From Streptomyces fumigatiscleroticus (lineage in GTDB: Bacteria > Actinomycetota > Actinomycetes > Streptomycetales > Streptomycetaceae), in contig NZ_BMQF01000016.1 of NCBI RefSeq assembly GCF_014647975.1, positions 124,001 to 188,000 of the forward strand: a DNA stretch of 64,000 nucleotides, written 5' to 3'. The translations under genes were made by a program, and so were the position numbers. Below, piece by piece: positions 34,416-43,771 of this stretch. The number at the start of each line of letters is the position of its first letter. Position 1 is the first letter of the stretch. The notes below the pieces were generated by a model that did not search any database, was not told the origin of the DNA, and saw nothing but the letters and a program-made list of their open reading frames with translations.

Positions 34416-34735
34416 CGTGATCGCTCCTCTCGTGGCACGGAGCGGCACCACGGAGGCTCCGCGGCACCGCGCCCCCCACCCCAGATAAGCACCCCCCGCG
34501 GCGGAGCACTACCGGCGCGGGTCCGCCGGGGCCGGGAGGCCGGCAGGCGGTCCATCGCGCCGTACGGACGTCTTCGGCCACGTCCCGGCGGCCGTTTACG
34601 CGGCGGCCGACGCCGGGTTGGGAGATGGTGGAGGAAGACGGCAGGGACGTCGAGGAAACGGCTCTGCACGCGCAGCGCACAGGAAGTCGGCACCGTGAAG
34701 GGCGTGCCGCGCGGATCGGCGAAGGCGGGCGTGGG
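34416..34735. other. Divergent region between the hypothetical protein and the SpoIIE phosphatase
   Basis: 320 bases. It holds the ribosome site of the minus-strand gene and a weak SigB-like promoter for the phosphatase at 34594-34620. I see no RNA gene or extra coding frame with support. Confidence 0.4.
34594..34620 (+). promoter_or_regulatory. Weak SigB-like promoter for the PP2C phosphatase
   Basis: GTTT, 17 bases, GGGTTG. The boxes resemble GNNT...GGGTAY, but the spacing is one base too long and the -10 box is off-consensus. Confidence 0.3.
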
Positions 34736-36811
34736 ATGAGTGCAGCCGGGTCCCCCGAGGTCGAGGGCGACGGACCGCCGGGCGGACCGGTGCGGCCCAG
34801 CGGACTGCTCGACGTGCTCGGCTTGGCCTCGGTGGTGCTGGACGCCGAGGGCCGGATCGTGCTGTGGAGCCCTCAGGCCGAGGACCTCTTCGGCTACCCG
34901 GCGGCGGAGGCGCTGGGACAGTACGCCGCCCGGATCATGGTCCACGAGGAGCATGTCGAACTGGTCGTCAAGCTGTTCGCCGACGTCATGAAGACCGGCG
35001 AGGGCTGGGCCGGGGCCTTCCCCGTCCGGCACAAGGACGGCAGCACCCGGCTGGTGGAGTTCCGCAACATGCGGCTCTGCGACGACCGGGGCGAGGTGTA
35101 CGCGCTGGGACTGGCGGCCGACCGGTCGACCGTACGCCGGCTGGAGCGGGACGTGGCGCTGTCGACGCGGGTCATCGCGCAGTCCCCCATCGGGCTGGCC
35201 GTGCTCGACACACAGCTGCGGTTCGTCTCGGTCAACCCGGCGCTGGAGCGGATCAACGGCGTGCCGGCCGCCGGTCATCTGGGACGGACGGTCGGCGAGG
35301 TGCTGCCGTCGCTGGACGCCGAGGCCCTGGAATCCGCGGCCCGCCGGGTGCTGGCCACCGGGCGGCCGGTGACCGACCGGACCACGACCGGCCGCACCCC
35401 GGCCGACCCGGACCGGGACCGGACCTGGACGGTCTCCCTCTACCGGCTCCAGGACGCGCTCGGCACGGTGCTGGGCGTGGCCGTCTCGGTCGTGGACGTC
35501 ACCGAGCAGTACCGGGCGGGCGCCGAGGCGGAGGCCGCCCGGCGGCGCCTGGCCGCCGTCGCCGACGCCTCCGCCCGGATCGGCACCACGCTGGAGCTGG
35601 ACCGCACCGCGCACGAGCTGGCCGACGTCGCCGTGCCGGGGCTGGCCGACGTCGCGGCCGTGGACCTGCTCGACGCGGTGGTCAAGGGCCGCCGCACCAG
35701 ACTGGGGCCCGCCGAACCGGCGGTCATGTGCGCCCTGGCCGTCCAGGCGGCCGACTACGAGGAGGCCCTGCAGGCGGCCGACCCGCCCGGACACGTGGCC
35801 CGGTACGCGCCCGACCGGCTGGTCACCGAGTGCGTGCGCACCGGTTCGCCGGTGATGGTGGCACACGTCGGCGACGACGACCTCAGCCGCATCGCCCGCT
35901 CTCCCGAGGCGGCCGGGCTGCTGCGCCGGGCGGGCGTCCACTCGTATCTGGCGGTGCCGCTGATCGCCCGCGGCGAGGTGCTCGGCGCCCTGGACCTGAA
36001 GCGGACGCACAACCCGCTGCCGTTCACCGAGGACGATCTGCTGCTGGCCCGGGAGCTGGCGGCCCGCGCGGCCGTGCAGATCGACAACGCCCGCTGGTAC
36101 CGGCACGCCCGCGACTCCGCCCTCACCCTCCAGCGCAGCCTGCTGCCCAGCCATCCGCCGGTGACGGGCGGTCTGGAGGTCGCCTCCCGCTACCAGCCCG
36201 CGGAGGCCACCAGCGAGGTGGGCGGCGACTGGTTCGACGTCATCGAGCTGGACGGCTGCAAGACCGCGCTGGTCGTGGGCGACGTGATGGGCAGCGGCAT
36301 CACGGCGGCGGCGACCATGGGCCGGCTGCGCACCGCGACCAACACCCTGGCCTCCCTCGGCCTCGACCCGGCGCTGCTGCTGGAGCACCTGGACCGGACG
36401 GCGGGCCTGGACGACTCCATCGCCACCTGTGTCTACGCCGTCCACGACCCGCATCTGCGGCAGTGCCGGATCGCCAACGCCGGGCATCTGCCGCCGGTCC
36501 GGGTCCGCGCCGGACGTCCGCCGGAGCTGCTCGACCTGCCCGCCGGGGTGCCGCTGGGCGTGGGCGGCGTCGCCTTCTCCACCACGACCGTCGACCTGGA
36601 GCCCGGCGACCGGCTGGTGCTGTACACCGACGGTCTGGTGGAGACCCGGCGCCGGCCCCTCGACGAGCGGCTCGGTGTGCTGCTCAGCCTCCTGCAAGGC
36701 GCCGACCGCCCCTTGCAGGAGGTCTGCGACCTGCTGCTGCGCACCCTGCACGAGCCGGACAACGCCGACGACGTGGCCCTGCTCATCGCGCGGGCGACGC
36801 GCCCCGCGTGA
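34736..36811 (+). CDS. PAS-PAS-GAF-SpoIIE (PP2C) phosphatase
   Basis: 691 aa. PAS domain 1 covers about 25-130 (DVLGLASVVLDAEGRIVLWS), PAS 2 about 145-260, GAF about 275-440 (YLAVPLIARGEVLGALDLKR), and a SpoIIE/RsbU-type PP2C domain about 455-690 with EVGGDWFDVIEL and VVGDVMGSGITAAA, whose Asp residues bind metal. It would dephosphorylate an anti-sigma-factor antagonist in response to a small-molecule or redox signal. There is no kinase domain in this protein. ATG 34736 is chosen because PAS 1 follows soon after; an earlier ATG at 34625 falls at the putative promoter. The MEDS-HATPase/STAS pair 5 kb away is a possible partner. Confidence 0.9.
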   Translation: MSAAGSPEVEGDGPPGGPVRPSGLLDVLGLASVVLDAEGRIVLWSPQAEDLFGYPAAEALGQYAARIMVHEEHVELVVKLFADVMKTGEGWAGAFPVRHKDGSTRLVEFRNMRLCDDRGEVYALGLAADRSTVRRLERDVALSTRVIAQSPIGLAVLDTQLRFVSVNPALERINGVPAAGHLGRTVGEVLPSLDAEALESAARRVLATGRPVTDRTTTGRTPADPDRDRTWTVSLYRLQDALGTVLGVAVSVVDVTEQYRAGAEAEAARRRLAAVADASARIGTTLELDRTAHELADVAVPGLADVAAVDLLDAVVKGRRTRLGPAEPAVMCALAVQAADYEEALQAADPPGHVARYAPDRLVTECVRTGSPVMVAHVGDDDLSRIARSPEAAGLLRRAGVHSYLAVPLIARGEVLGALDLKRTHNPLPFTEDDLLLARELAARAAVQIDNARWYRHARDSALTLQRSLLPSHPPVTGGLEVASRYQPAEATSEVGGDWFDVIELDGCKTALVVGDVMGSGITAAATMGRLRTATNTLASLGLDPALLLEHLDRTAGLDDSIATCVYAVHDPHLRQCRIANAGHLPPVRVRAGRPPELLDLPAGVPLGVGGVAFSTTTVDLEPGDRLVLYTDGLVETRRRPLDERLGVLLSLLQGADRPLQEVCDLLLRTLHEPDNADDVALLIARATRPA

Positions 36812-36817
36812 CCCGTC

Positions 36818-37636
36818 TCACCGGACGCCGATCACGACATGGGCGTCCGACTCCTCACAGACGGCCAGCCGGGTGGCCAGGCCGGCCCGGGCGAAGGCGT
36901 CCACGGCGGCCGGGGCCTGGTGCTCACCGGTCTCGGTCAGGACGCAGCCGCCGGGGGCCAGCCACCGGGGCGCCTCGGCGGCGACCCGGCGCAGCACGTC
37001 GAGGCCGTCCGCGCCGCCGTCGAGGGCGGCCTGCGGCTCGTGGTCCCGGGCCTCGGCGGGCAGCAGCGCGATCTCACCGGTGGGCACATAGGGGACGTTG
37101 GCCGTGAGGATGTCGACGCGTCCGCGCAGCTCGCCGGGGAGCGCACGGAAGAGATCGCCGGTGTGCACCCGGCCGCCGGCCGCGGCGACATTGCGCCGGG
37201 CGCAGCGCACGGCGGCCGGGTCGATGTCCGCAGCGTGCAGCTCGACGGGGCCCAGCCGGTCGGCCAGGGCCGCGCCGACGGCGCCCGAGCCGCAGCACAG
37301 GTCCACGACGACGGACGCGTCCGGCGCCTGCGCGAGGGCCTGGGTCACGAGGAACTCGGTACGGCGGCGGGGCACGAAGACGCCGGGTTCGACGGCGATG
37401 CGCAGACCGCAGAACCCGGCCCAGCCGACGACGAGTTCGAGGGGCAGGCCCGCGACCCGGCGCTCCACCAGGGCGGCGAGTTCCGTGGGGGTGCGGGCGG
37501 CGGACAGGAGCAACTCCGCCTCGTCCTCGGCGAAGACGCAGCCCGCGGCGCGGAGCGCGGCCACCACCGGCTCACGGGAGAGCGGGGACGAGGGCGACGG
37601 TGAGGACGAGGACGAGGCGGGGGAAAGAGCAGGCAT
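36818..37636 (-). CDS. Putative protein-(glutamine-N5) methyltransferase, PrmC-related
   Basis: 272 aa. A PrmC/HemK-like N-terminal helical domain is followed by a SAM domain with VVDLCCGSGAVGAALA. The catalytic motif reads NVPY at 180-183 instead of NPPY, which marks the PrmC-related subfamily (TIGR03704-type) rather than the true release-factor methylase. Its substrate is unknown. A low-complexity Ser/Pro tract (residues 7-20) follows the start. It converges on the phosphatase with 6 bases between stops. Confidence 0.85.
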   Translation of the reverse strand: MPALSPASSSSSPSPSSPLSREPVVAALRAAGCVFAEDEAELLLSAARTPTELAALVERRVAGLPLELVVGWAGFCGLRIAVEPGVFVPRRRTEFLVTQALAQAPDASVVVDLCCGSGAVGAALADRLGPVELHAADIDPAAVRCARRNVAAAGGRVHTGDLFRALPGELRGRVDILTANVPYVPTGEIALLPAEARDHEPQAALDGGADGLDVLRRVAAEAPRWLAPGGCVLTETGEHQAPAAVDAFARAGLATRLAVCEESDAHVVIGVR

Positions 37637-37867
37637 GACAGCCGGGAGCCTTTCGGGACGCGAAGGGTGCTCCCGCGGTTCACCTATCGCCGGTGATCCG
37701 CGCCGTGTCGAGGTGAGAGCACCCGGGCCGGTACAGCGGTGATGGGTCCCACCTCCTCGGTGTCCGGTGGCCGGGACGGTCCGCGGCCGGACGGACACCT
37801 TACCCGAACGGCCCGGTCCCGGCCGTCCCCCGCGCCGGTTCCGCGGCCGCCGCCCGGCCGCACCGTG

Positions 37868-37884
37868 AGTTGTACTCTGCAAGT
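37868..37884. promoter_or_regulatory. Imperfect palindrome upstream of the MarR gene
   Basis: AGTTGTACTCTGCAAGT has arms that pair at most positions (AGTTG/CAAGT). It lies 16 bases before the GTG and could be an autoregulatory MarR site. Confidence 0.3.
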
Positions 37885-37899
37885 GTCAAGGGAGGTTCC

Positions 37900-38379
37900 G
37901 TGGAAGCAGAGGGGTCCGACGAGAGGACCGGCGGCCTGGGCCCGTCCGTCGCGGACGCGGCCGTGGAGACGGTCCAGCGCGAGATGACGGTGTTCGCCCG
38001 CCGTGCCCGGGCCTCGGCGGGGCGCATGCATCCCGAGCTGTCGCTGGTGTCGTACACGCTGCTCGGGCATCTGGAGGAGAGCGGCGGCTGCCGGGCCACC
38101 GACCTGGCCGCCCACTACGCCCTGGACAAGTCCACCGTCAGCCGTCAGGTGGCGGTCCTGGAGCAGGCCGGGCTCGTCGGGCGGCGCCCGGACCCGGACG
38201 ACGCCCGCGTGCAGATCCTGGAGCTGACCGAGGCCGGCCGGAGCGTCCTGGCCCGGGTCACCGTCCGGCGCCGGGCGGCCTTCCGGGAACGGCTCGCGGA
38301 CTGGTCGGAGGAGGACCTGACGCGGTTCGCCGGGTATCTGGTGCGGTACAACGCCTGGCCGGAGCCGGGGGACGGCTGA
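37900..38379 (+). CDS. MarR-family transcriptional regulator
   Basis: 159 aa. The winged helix has ATDLAAHYALDKSTVSRQVAV as the recognition helix region and the wing DPDDARVQILELTEAG. The GTG at 37900 follows GGAGG directly; an open frame further upstream lacks a ribosome site. It precedes the molybdopterin oxidoreductase genes on the same strand by about 150 bases and may control them or itself. Confidence 0.9.
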   Translation: MEAEGSDERTGGLGPSVADAAVETVQREMTVFARRARASAGRMHPELSLVSYTLLGHLEESGGCRATDLAAHYALDKSTVSRQVAVLEQAGLVGRRPDPDDARVQILELTEAGRSVLARVTVRRRAAFRERLADWSEEDLTRFAGYLVRYNAWPEPGDG

Positions 38380-38526
38380 GCGCCCGCCGCCCGGGGGACC
38401 GGCCGCCCCGCGGAGCACGTACGGTTGAATAGGCAATCACCGTTGTCATCCGTCACCGGTCTGTCGGCACCGATGACGCCCGACCCGTGGGCCGCCGCCC
38501 GCAGCGGCCCGGAAGGCACCACCCGC

Positions 38527-39118
<592 letters not shown>

Positions 39119-39132
<14 letters not shown>

Positions 39133-39892
39133 GACGGTGACCGGGACGTTCACTCCCCCGACGCGCTTCGCCGTGCCGGGCCGCATCGAGGTCGGCTCCC
39201 GGGCGGCCGGGCGGTGGCAGACGGCCACGCTGACCGCGATCCGGCGGGAGACCCCGCGCGCGGCGACCTTCCGGTTCGCGGTGCCGGAGTGGGCGGGGCA
39301 TCTGCCCGGCCAGCATCTGATGCTGCGGCTGACCGCCGAGGACGGCTACACGGCCCAGCGCCACTACTCGATCGCGTCCGCGCCCGACGACTCCGGGCAC
39401 ATCGAGCTGACCCTGGACCACGTCGAGGGCGGCGAGGTCTCCGGGTGGTTCCACACGGTGGCCAGGCCCGGCGACCGGGTGGAGGTGCGCGGCCCGCTGA
39501 GCGGCTTCTTCGCCTGGCCCGGCGACCGGCCCGCGCTGCTGATCGGCGCCGGCTCCGGAGTCGTACCGCTGATGTCGATGGTGCGGCACCACCGGGCCCG
39601 GGGGCTCACGGTGCCGCTGCGGCTGCTGGTCTCCGCGCGCAGCCCCGAGGAGCTGATCTACGCCCGGGAGTACGGCCCGGAGACCACGCCCGTCCTCACC
39701 CGCAGTGCGCCGGAGGGCGTGCCGGTGGGACGGCTGACGGCCGCGCATCTGGCGCCGCTCATGGACGACCGGCCGGCCGGCGGCTGGGAGGCCTACGTGT
39801 GCGGCTCCAACGCCTTCGCCGAACACGCCTCACGGCTGCTGGTGGCGGCCGGCCAGCCGGTGGACCGCATCCGCGTCGAACGCTTCGGCTGA
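39119..39892 (+). CDS. FAD/NAD(P)-binding ferredoxin-reductase-type oxidoreductase
   Basis: 257 aa. The FAD-binding barrel has GQHLMLRL and RHYSIAS; the NAD domain has LIGAGSGVVPLMSMVR and YVCGSNAFAE. There is no 2Fe-2S domain, so it would pass electrons directly from NAD(P)H through FAD. The 14-base overlap with the molybdopterin protein and the same pairing in other actinobacteria make it the likely electron donor of that enzyme. Confidence 0.88.
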
Positions 39893-39913
39893 ACCCGCGG
39901 CGGGATGCGCGAT

Positions 39914-39946
39914 GCCCGCCGGACGGGGTACCCGGTCCGTGCGGGC
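39914..39946 (+). terminator. Possible hairpin after the oxidoreductase pair
   Basis: GCCCGC and GCGGGC pair around a further GGAC/GTCC match, 22 bases behind the stop codon. The stem is interrupted, so support is moderate. Confidence 0.4.
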
Positions 39947-40042
39947 GCCCCTCAGGGGTGGCGCGACGCGGAGGGAGTGGCGGCCCGCACCGGACGGCCG
40001 CCCGTGCCGCCCTCCGGCCCCGGTGACGGCAAGGAGGTCGAC

Positions 40043-40627
40043 ATGCGAACCCGGGTGCGCGGCTGGCGCTGGCGGCGCAGTCCGCTGCGCCGCCGGTCGG
40101 ACGTCGTGGAGGCGTGGACGGTCCTGGTCGTCACCGTGCTGCTGTGCGTGGGGGCGCCGCTGGCCGGGGCGGTCGCGGCCCGGTGGGCCGACGGCGAGGC
40201 CCGGGCGGTCGCGGCGCAGCAGCGGGCCGAGCGCCGTCAGGTGCGCGCCGAGGTGATCGGTGAGACCCCGGACCGGCTGCCCTCGGTGCAGGACGGCGGG
40301 CAGCACTCCTACCGGGCGACCGTGCGCTGGACAGCGCCGGGCGACGGAGCGCGGACCACCGCGGCACGCGTCCCGGCGGGCACCCGGTACGGCGAGACGG
40401 TCGAGGTGTGGGTCGACTCCCGGGGCCGCGGCGTGTCGCCCCCGGCGGACGGGGCCGCGATCCGGCAGCACGCCGTGACCTTCGGCGTGTGCGCGACGGC
40501 GGGCGCGGCGGCCGTCGTGCTGCTCGGGCACCACGCCGTGCGCCGGGTGGCCGTCCGGCACCGGCTGGCCGAGTGGGAGCGGGAGTGGGCCCGGACCGAG
40601 CCGCGGTGGACGCACCGCAAGGCCTGA
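40043..40627 (+). CDS. Rv1733c-like two-TM membrane protein
   Basis: 194 aa. An Arg-rich N-terminus (GWRWRRSPLRRRSDVVEAWT), a TM helix at about 25-46, an extracellular domain of about 85 residues (RATVRWTAPGDG, VWVDSRGRG), a second TM at about 150-172 and a charged tail. This is the pattern of the Rv1733c family in mycobacteria and Streptomyces, whose role is unknown. AAGGAGG precedes the ATG. Confidence 0.82.
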   Translation: MRTRVRGWRWRRSPLRRRSDVVEAWTVLVVTVLLCVGAPLAGAVAARWADGEARAVAAQQRAERRQVRAEVIGETPDRLPSVQDGGQHSYRATVRWTAPGDGARTTAARVPAGTRYGETVEVWVDSRGRGVSPPADGAAIRQHAVTFGVCATAGAAAVVLLGHHAVRRVAVRHRLAEWEREWARTEPRWTHRKA

Positions 40628-40851
40628 GGTCACCCCCGGGTGACCCGACCACCTGCGCCCGGAACCGGCCGCCGAGCCCTCTCGCCACACCGTCGGCGAA
40701 CGACCGACGCGGCCCATGTGACCAGCGCATCACGGACACCTGACCGGCTGCCGCACCGGCAAGGAACCGCGGCAGGGATCTGGCGAGTCATCCGACCACT
40801 CACGTACGGTGTGCTCCGTCGCAGTGTCCCTGTTCGCAAAGGCGGTCCTTC

Positions 40852-41820
40852 ATGGCCCAGTTCGACCTTTCCCTCGACGAACTCCGCGCGTACCGCAGCG
40901 AGTCCACCGAGCCCGAGGACTTCGACGCCTTCTGGGCCAAGACCCTCCAGGAGGCCCGCGAGCACGAGCTGGACGCACGCTTCGAGCCGGTCGACACGGG
41001 CCTGTCGACGGTGGAGGTGTACGACGTGACGTTCGCCGGGTTCGGCGGTCACCCCGTCAAGGGCTGGCTGACGCTGCCGGCGGGGGCGAAGGCACCGCTG
41101 CCGCTGGTCGTGCAGTTCATCGGCTACGGCGGCGGGCGCGGCCTGCCGCACGAGCATCTGCTGTGGGCGTCCACGGGCCGGGCGCACTTCGTGATGGACA
41201 CCCGGGGCCAGGGCAGCGCGTGGGGCGGCGGGGGCGGCACCGCGGACCCGGTGGGCGGAGCGCCCGCCTACCCGGGCTTCATGACCCGCGGCATCGACGC
41301 GCCCGAGAGCTACTACTACCGCCGGGTGTTCACGGACGCGGTGCGCGCCGTCGAGGCGGCCCGCTCGCATCCGCTGACCGACGCGGAGCGCACGGTCGCC
41401 CTCGGCGCGAGCCAGGGCGGCGGCATCACGCTCGCGGTGGGCGGTCTGGTGCCCGACCTGGTGGCCGTCGCGCCGGACGTGCCGTTCCTGTGCGACTTCC
41501 CGCGCGCGACCACGCTCACGGACCGCCACCCGTACCGGGAGATCGGCCTGTATCTCAAGACGCACCGCGGCCGCGCGGAGGACGCCCTGCGCACCCTGTC
41601 CTACTTCGACGGCGTGCACTTCGCGGCCCGCGGCCGGGCGCCCGCGCTCTTCTCGGCGGCCCTGGAGGACCAGACCTGCCCGCCGTCGACGGTCTACGCC
41701 GCCTTCAACGCCTGGGCGCACGACGACAAGGCGATCGAGGTGTACGACTTCAACGACCACGAGGGCGGCGGGCCCTACCAGGAGGCGGCCCAGCTGCGCT
41801 GGCTGCGCCAGTACGCCTGA
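40852..41820 (+). CDS. CE7 acetyl esterase (acetylxylan esterase / cephalosporin-C deacetylase)
   Basis: 322 aa, cytosolic, normal CE7 length. The triad is visible: Ser187 in GASQGGG, Asp273 in LEDQTCPPS and His303 in NDHEGGG. RGQGSAW is the family oxyanion region. It would remove acetyl groups from imported acetylated xylo-oligosaccharides and can act on cephalosporin C. Its 3' end overlaps the convergent MEDS-HATPase gene by 71 bases. Confidence 0.92.
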   Translation: MAQFDLSLDELRAYRSESTEPEDFDAFWAKTLQEAREHELDARFEPVDTGLSTVEVYDVTFAGFGGHPVKGWLTLPAGAKAPLPLVVQFIGYGGGRGLPHEHLLWASTGRAHFVMDTRGQGSAWGGGGGTADPVGGAPAYPGFMTRGIDAPESYYYRRVFTDAVRAVEAARSHPLTDAERTVALGASQGGGITLAVGGLVPDLVAVAPDVPFLCDFPRATTLTDRHPYREIGLYLKTHRGRAEDALRTLSYFDGVHFAARGRAPALFSAALEDQTCPPSTVYAAFNAWAHDDKAIEVYDFNDHEGGGPYQEAAQLRWLRQYA

Positions 41821-42772
41821 GACCCGGCCGCGGCAGGCGGAAGTACAGCTGCACCACGGAGCCCGACGGGCCGAACTCCTCGGCCAGCAGGTCGCTCAGC
41901 TGGCGCGCCAGCCAGAGCCCGTGACCGCGCGCGACGGGCGGTCCGGGCGGCAGATGACCGGGGAAGCCCTCCGGCGGCGCCGTCCCGGACGCCCCGTCGT
42001 CGGAGACCTCGCAGACCACGTAGTCGTCGTCGCGGCGCAGCCGTACCACGCCCCGGCCGCCGCCGTAGCGCACGGAGTTGACGACGACCTCGTGCACCGC
42101 CGCCACCATGTCGTGCGTCCGCTCCTCGGAGAGGCCCAGCTCACCGGCGTACGCCCGCAGCGCCCGGCGTACGGCCGCCGAACGGCCGCGGTCGAAGCGG
42201 GTGTCGCCCGGCCCGGCCGGCAGCCGGGGCGGGCGCTGCCCGTCGCGCTCGGCGCAGAAGTCGGCCGGATCGGCGTACGCGTGGCTGGACACCGCGACAT
42301 GCCCGCTCACGGCCACTTCGGGGTGGGTGCGCAGAGCGGTGCGCACCAGGTCCCCGGAGAGGACACGGGTGTCGTAGGGGCACAGGATCCAGTGACCGGT
42401 GCCGGCGAAGGCCACGTTCAGCAGGGACTCGTAGCGGGCCCACTCCCGTGTCTCGAAGGCGTCCCGGCCGGTCCAGACCGGTTCGCCGACGATACGGACC
42501 CGCCGGTCGCCGCCGTGCCGGCCGCAGTGGGCGTGGTAGCGGCCCAGCGTGCGCGAGGGCAGGTCGTACCAGTCGCGCGCGTCGGCGAACTCGACATGCC
42601 GGGACCGGCTGCCGAGCGCCCGGCCCAGCAGGGCGATGTTGTCCTCGCGCACCACCGCCAGGACCGCGTCCCCGGCGTCCAGCCCGTTCCGCAGGAAGCC
42701 GGCGGTGCCGGAGAGGAACTCCTCGTCCGAGGAGTAGCACAGGGCCTGGTGGACGAAGCCGGCGCGGTTCAC
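41750..42772 (-). CDS. MEDS-domain anti-sigma factor with HATPase kinase domain
   Basis: 340 aa. The N-terminal MEDS sensory domain covers about 3-170 (GFVHQALCYSSDEEFLSGTA, GHWILCPYDTRVLSGD). An RsbW-like HATPase domain covers about 205-320: N box HEVVVNSVRYGGG, G1 EVSDDG, G2 RGHGLWLARQLSDL. It should bind or phosphorylate a STAS antagonist and hold a sigma factor or other target. The GTG start overlaps the stop of the MEDS-STAS gene (GTGA). The last 23 residues are antisense to the CE7 esterase end. Confidence 0.85.
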   Translation of the reverse strand: MNRAGFVHQALCYSSDEEFLSGTAGFLRNGLDAGDAVLAVVREDNIALLGRALGSRSRHVEFADARDWYDLPSRTLGRYHAHCGRHGGDRRVRIVGEPVWTGRDAFETREWARYESLLNVAFAGTGHWILCPYDTRVLSGDLVRTALRTHPEVAVSGHVAVSSHAYADPADFCAERDGQRPPRLPAGPGDTRFDRGRSAAVRRALRAYAGELGLSEERTHDMVAAVHEVVVNSVRYGGGRGVVRLRRDDDYVVCEVSDDGASGTAPPEGFPGHLPPGPPVARGHGLWLARQLSDLLAEEFGPSGSVVQLYFRLPRPGLRRTGAASAAGPPPGRARRPRGR

Positions 42773-43662
42773 GGCGCCTCCCCGCGCGGTTCCAGGCGCA
42801 GGCCGGGAACGCGGTCCCAGCCGGTCACCCGCATCACCCGCTGTACGTGGGGCGCGACACCGGCCAGCACCAGGGCGCCGCCCGAGCCGTGCAGCTCCAG
42901 TGCCGTGAAGACCAGCAGCCGCAGCGCGCTCACGTCGATGAACGCCAGGCCGCACAGGTCGAGGTGGGTACGGATGCCGTTCGCGCCGCGCGTGCGCGCC
43001 CGGCCCGACTCGATGTGCAGGGCACGGGCGAGGGCGGTGACGTTCGTGTCGTCGATCTCGCCGGCCAGCGCGAGACCGGGAGGCGCGAAGGTGCGGCTGA
43101 TGGTCAGGAGATCGTCGTGCCACACGTCGTCGGCGCCGACCCGGCCGTGGTGCAGTTCGTCCAGCGGGGTCAGCTCGGCCTCGTGGAAGATCCGGCGGTC
43201 GTACTGGCAGATGCCGAGCACCGGCAGCGAGGCGAAGACGGGGTCGAGCAGCAGCTCGCTGTCGTGCAGCGTCTTCAGGCCCCGGCCGGCCCGGTCGCGC
43301 AGGATCTCGGTGCACACCCGCAGGCCGAGGAAGCCGTCGTCGACCGCGCGCCCCGTCTCACGGCGGATCGTTTCGTCCAGGTCCCACAGTCCCTCGGGGC
43401 CGGCGAGATGCGGGTCGACGCAGAGCCGGCCGGCGGCGATCTCCTTGTCGACGGAACAGCCGTAGGCCTCCAGGAAGGACAGCGCGACGGCCGCCGGCAT
43501 GTCCGCGGGAGGCATCAGGAGCCCGCGGTGACCGCTGGCGAGCCCGTCGATCAGGAAGACCGCGAGGACGCTCTCGCGCTGCTCGTCCGTGTCGTAGCCG
43601 AGGAGCAGGTGGTCTCCGTGGCGCATCTGTCCCACGGTTTTCTGGGTGGGTACCACGGTCAT
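42769..43662 (-). CDS. MEDS-domain anti-sigma factor antagonist (STAS)
   Basis: 297 aa. The MEDS domain covers about 12-175 (GDHLLLGYDTDEQRESVLAV, LPVLGICQYDRRIF). A STAS domain covers about 190-290, with HLDLCGLAFIDVSALRLL around the Ser that would be phosphorylated. It is translationally coupled to a MEDS-HATPase partner, so both halves of the switch carry the same sensor. A strong AAGGAGG precedes the ATG. It probably responds to a small cofactor-like or light signal; the ligand is unknown. Confidence 0.85.
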   Translation of the reverse strand: MTVVPTQKTVGQMRHGDHLLLGYDTDEQRESVLAVFLIDGLASGHRGLLMPPADMPAAVALSFLEAYGCSVDKEIAAGRLCVDPHLAGPEGLWDLDETIRRETGRAVDDGFLGLRVCTEILRDRAGRGLKTLHDSELLLDPVFASLPVLGICQYDRRIFHEAELTPLDELHHGRVGADDVWHDDLLTISRTFAPPGLALAGEIDDTNVTALARALHIESGRARTRGANGIRTHLDLCGLAFIDVSALRLLVFTALELHGSGGALVLAGVAPHVQRVMRVTGWDRVPGLRLEPRGEAP

Positions 43663-43771
43663 CCCGAACCTCCTTCGTGTACCGGTCCGGGTCACGTCCA
43701 CGCTACGCCGGGAGCGGGTCGCCCGTGAGGGTTTAGGGTGACCTTCCATCGGGTTCCGGCAAGGGGGGACC

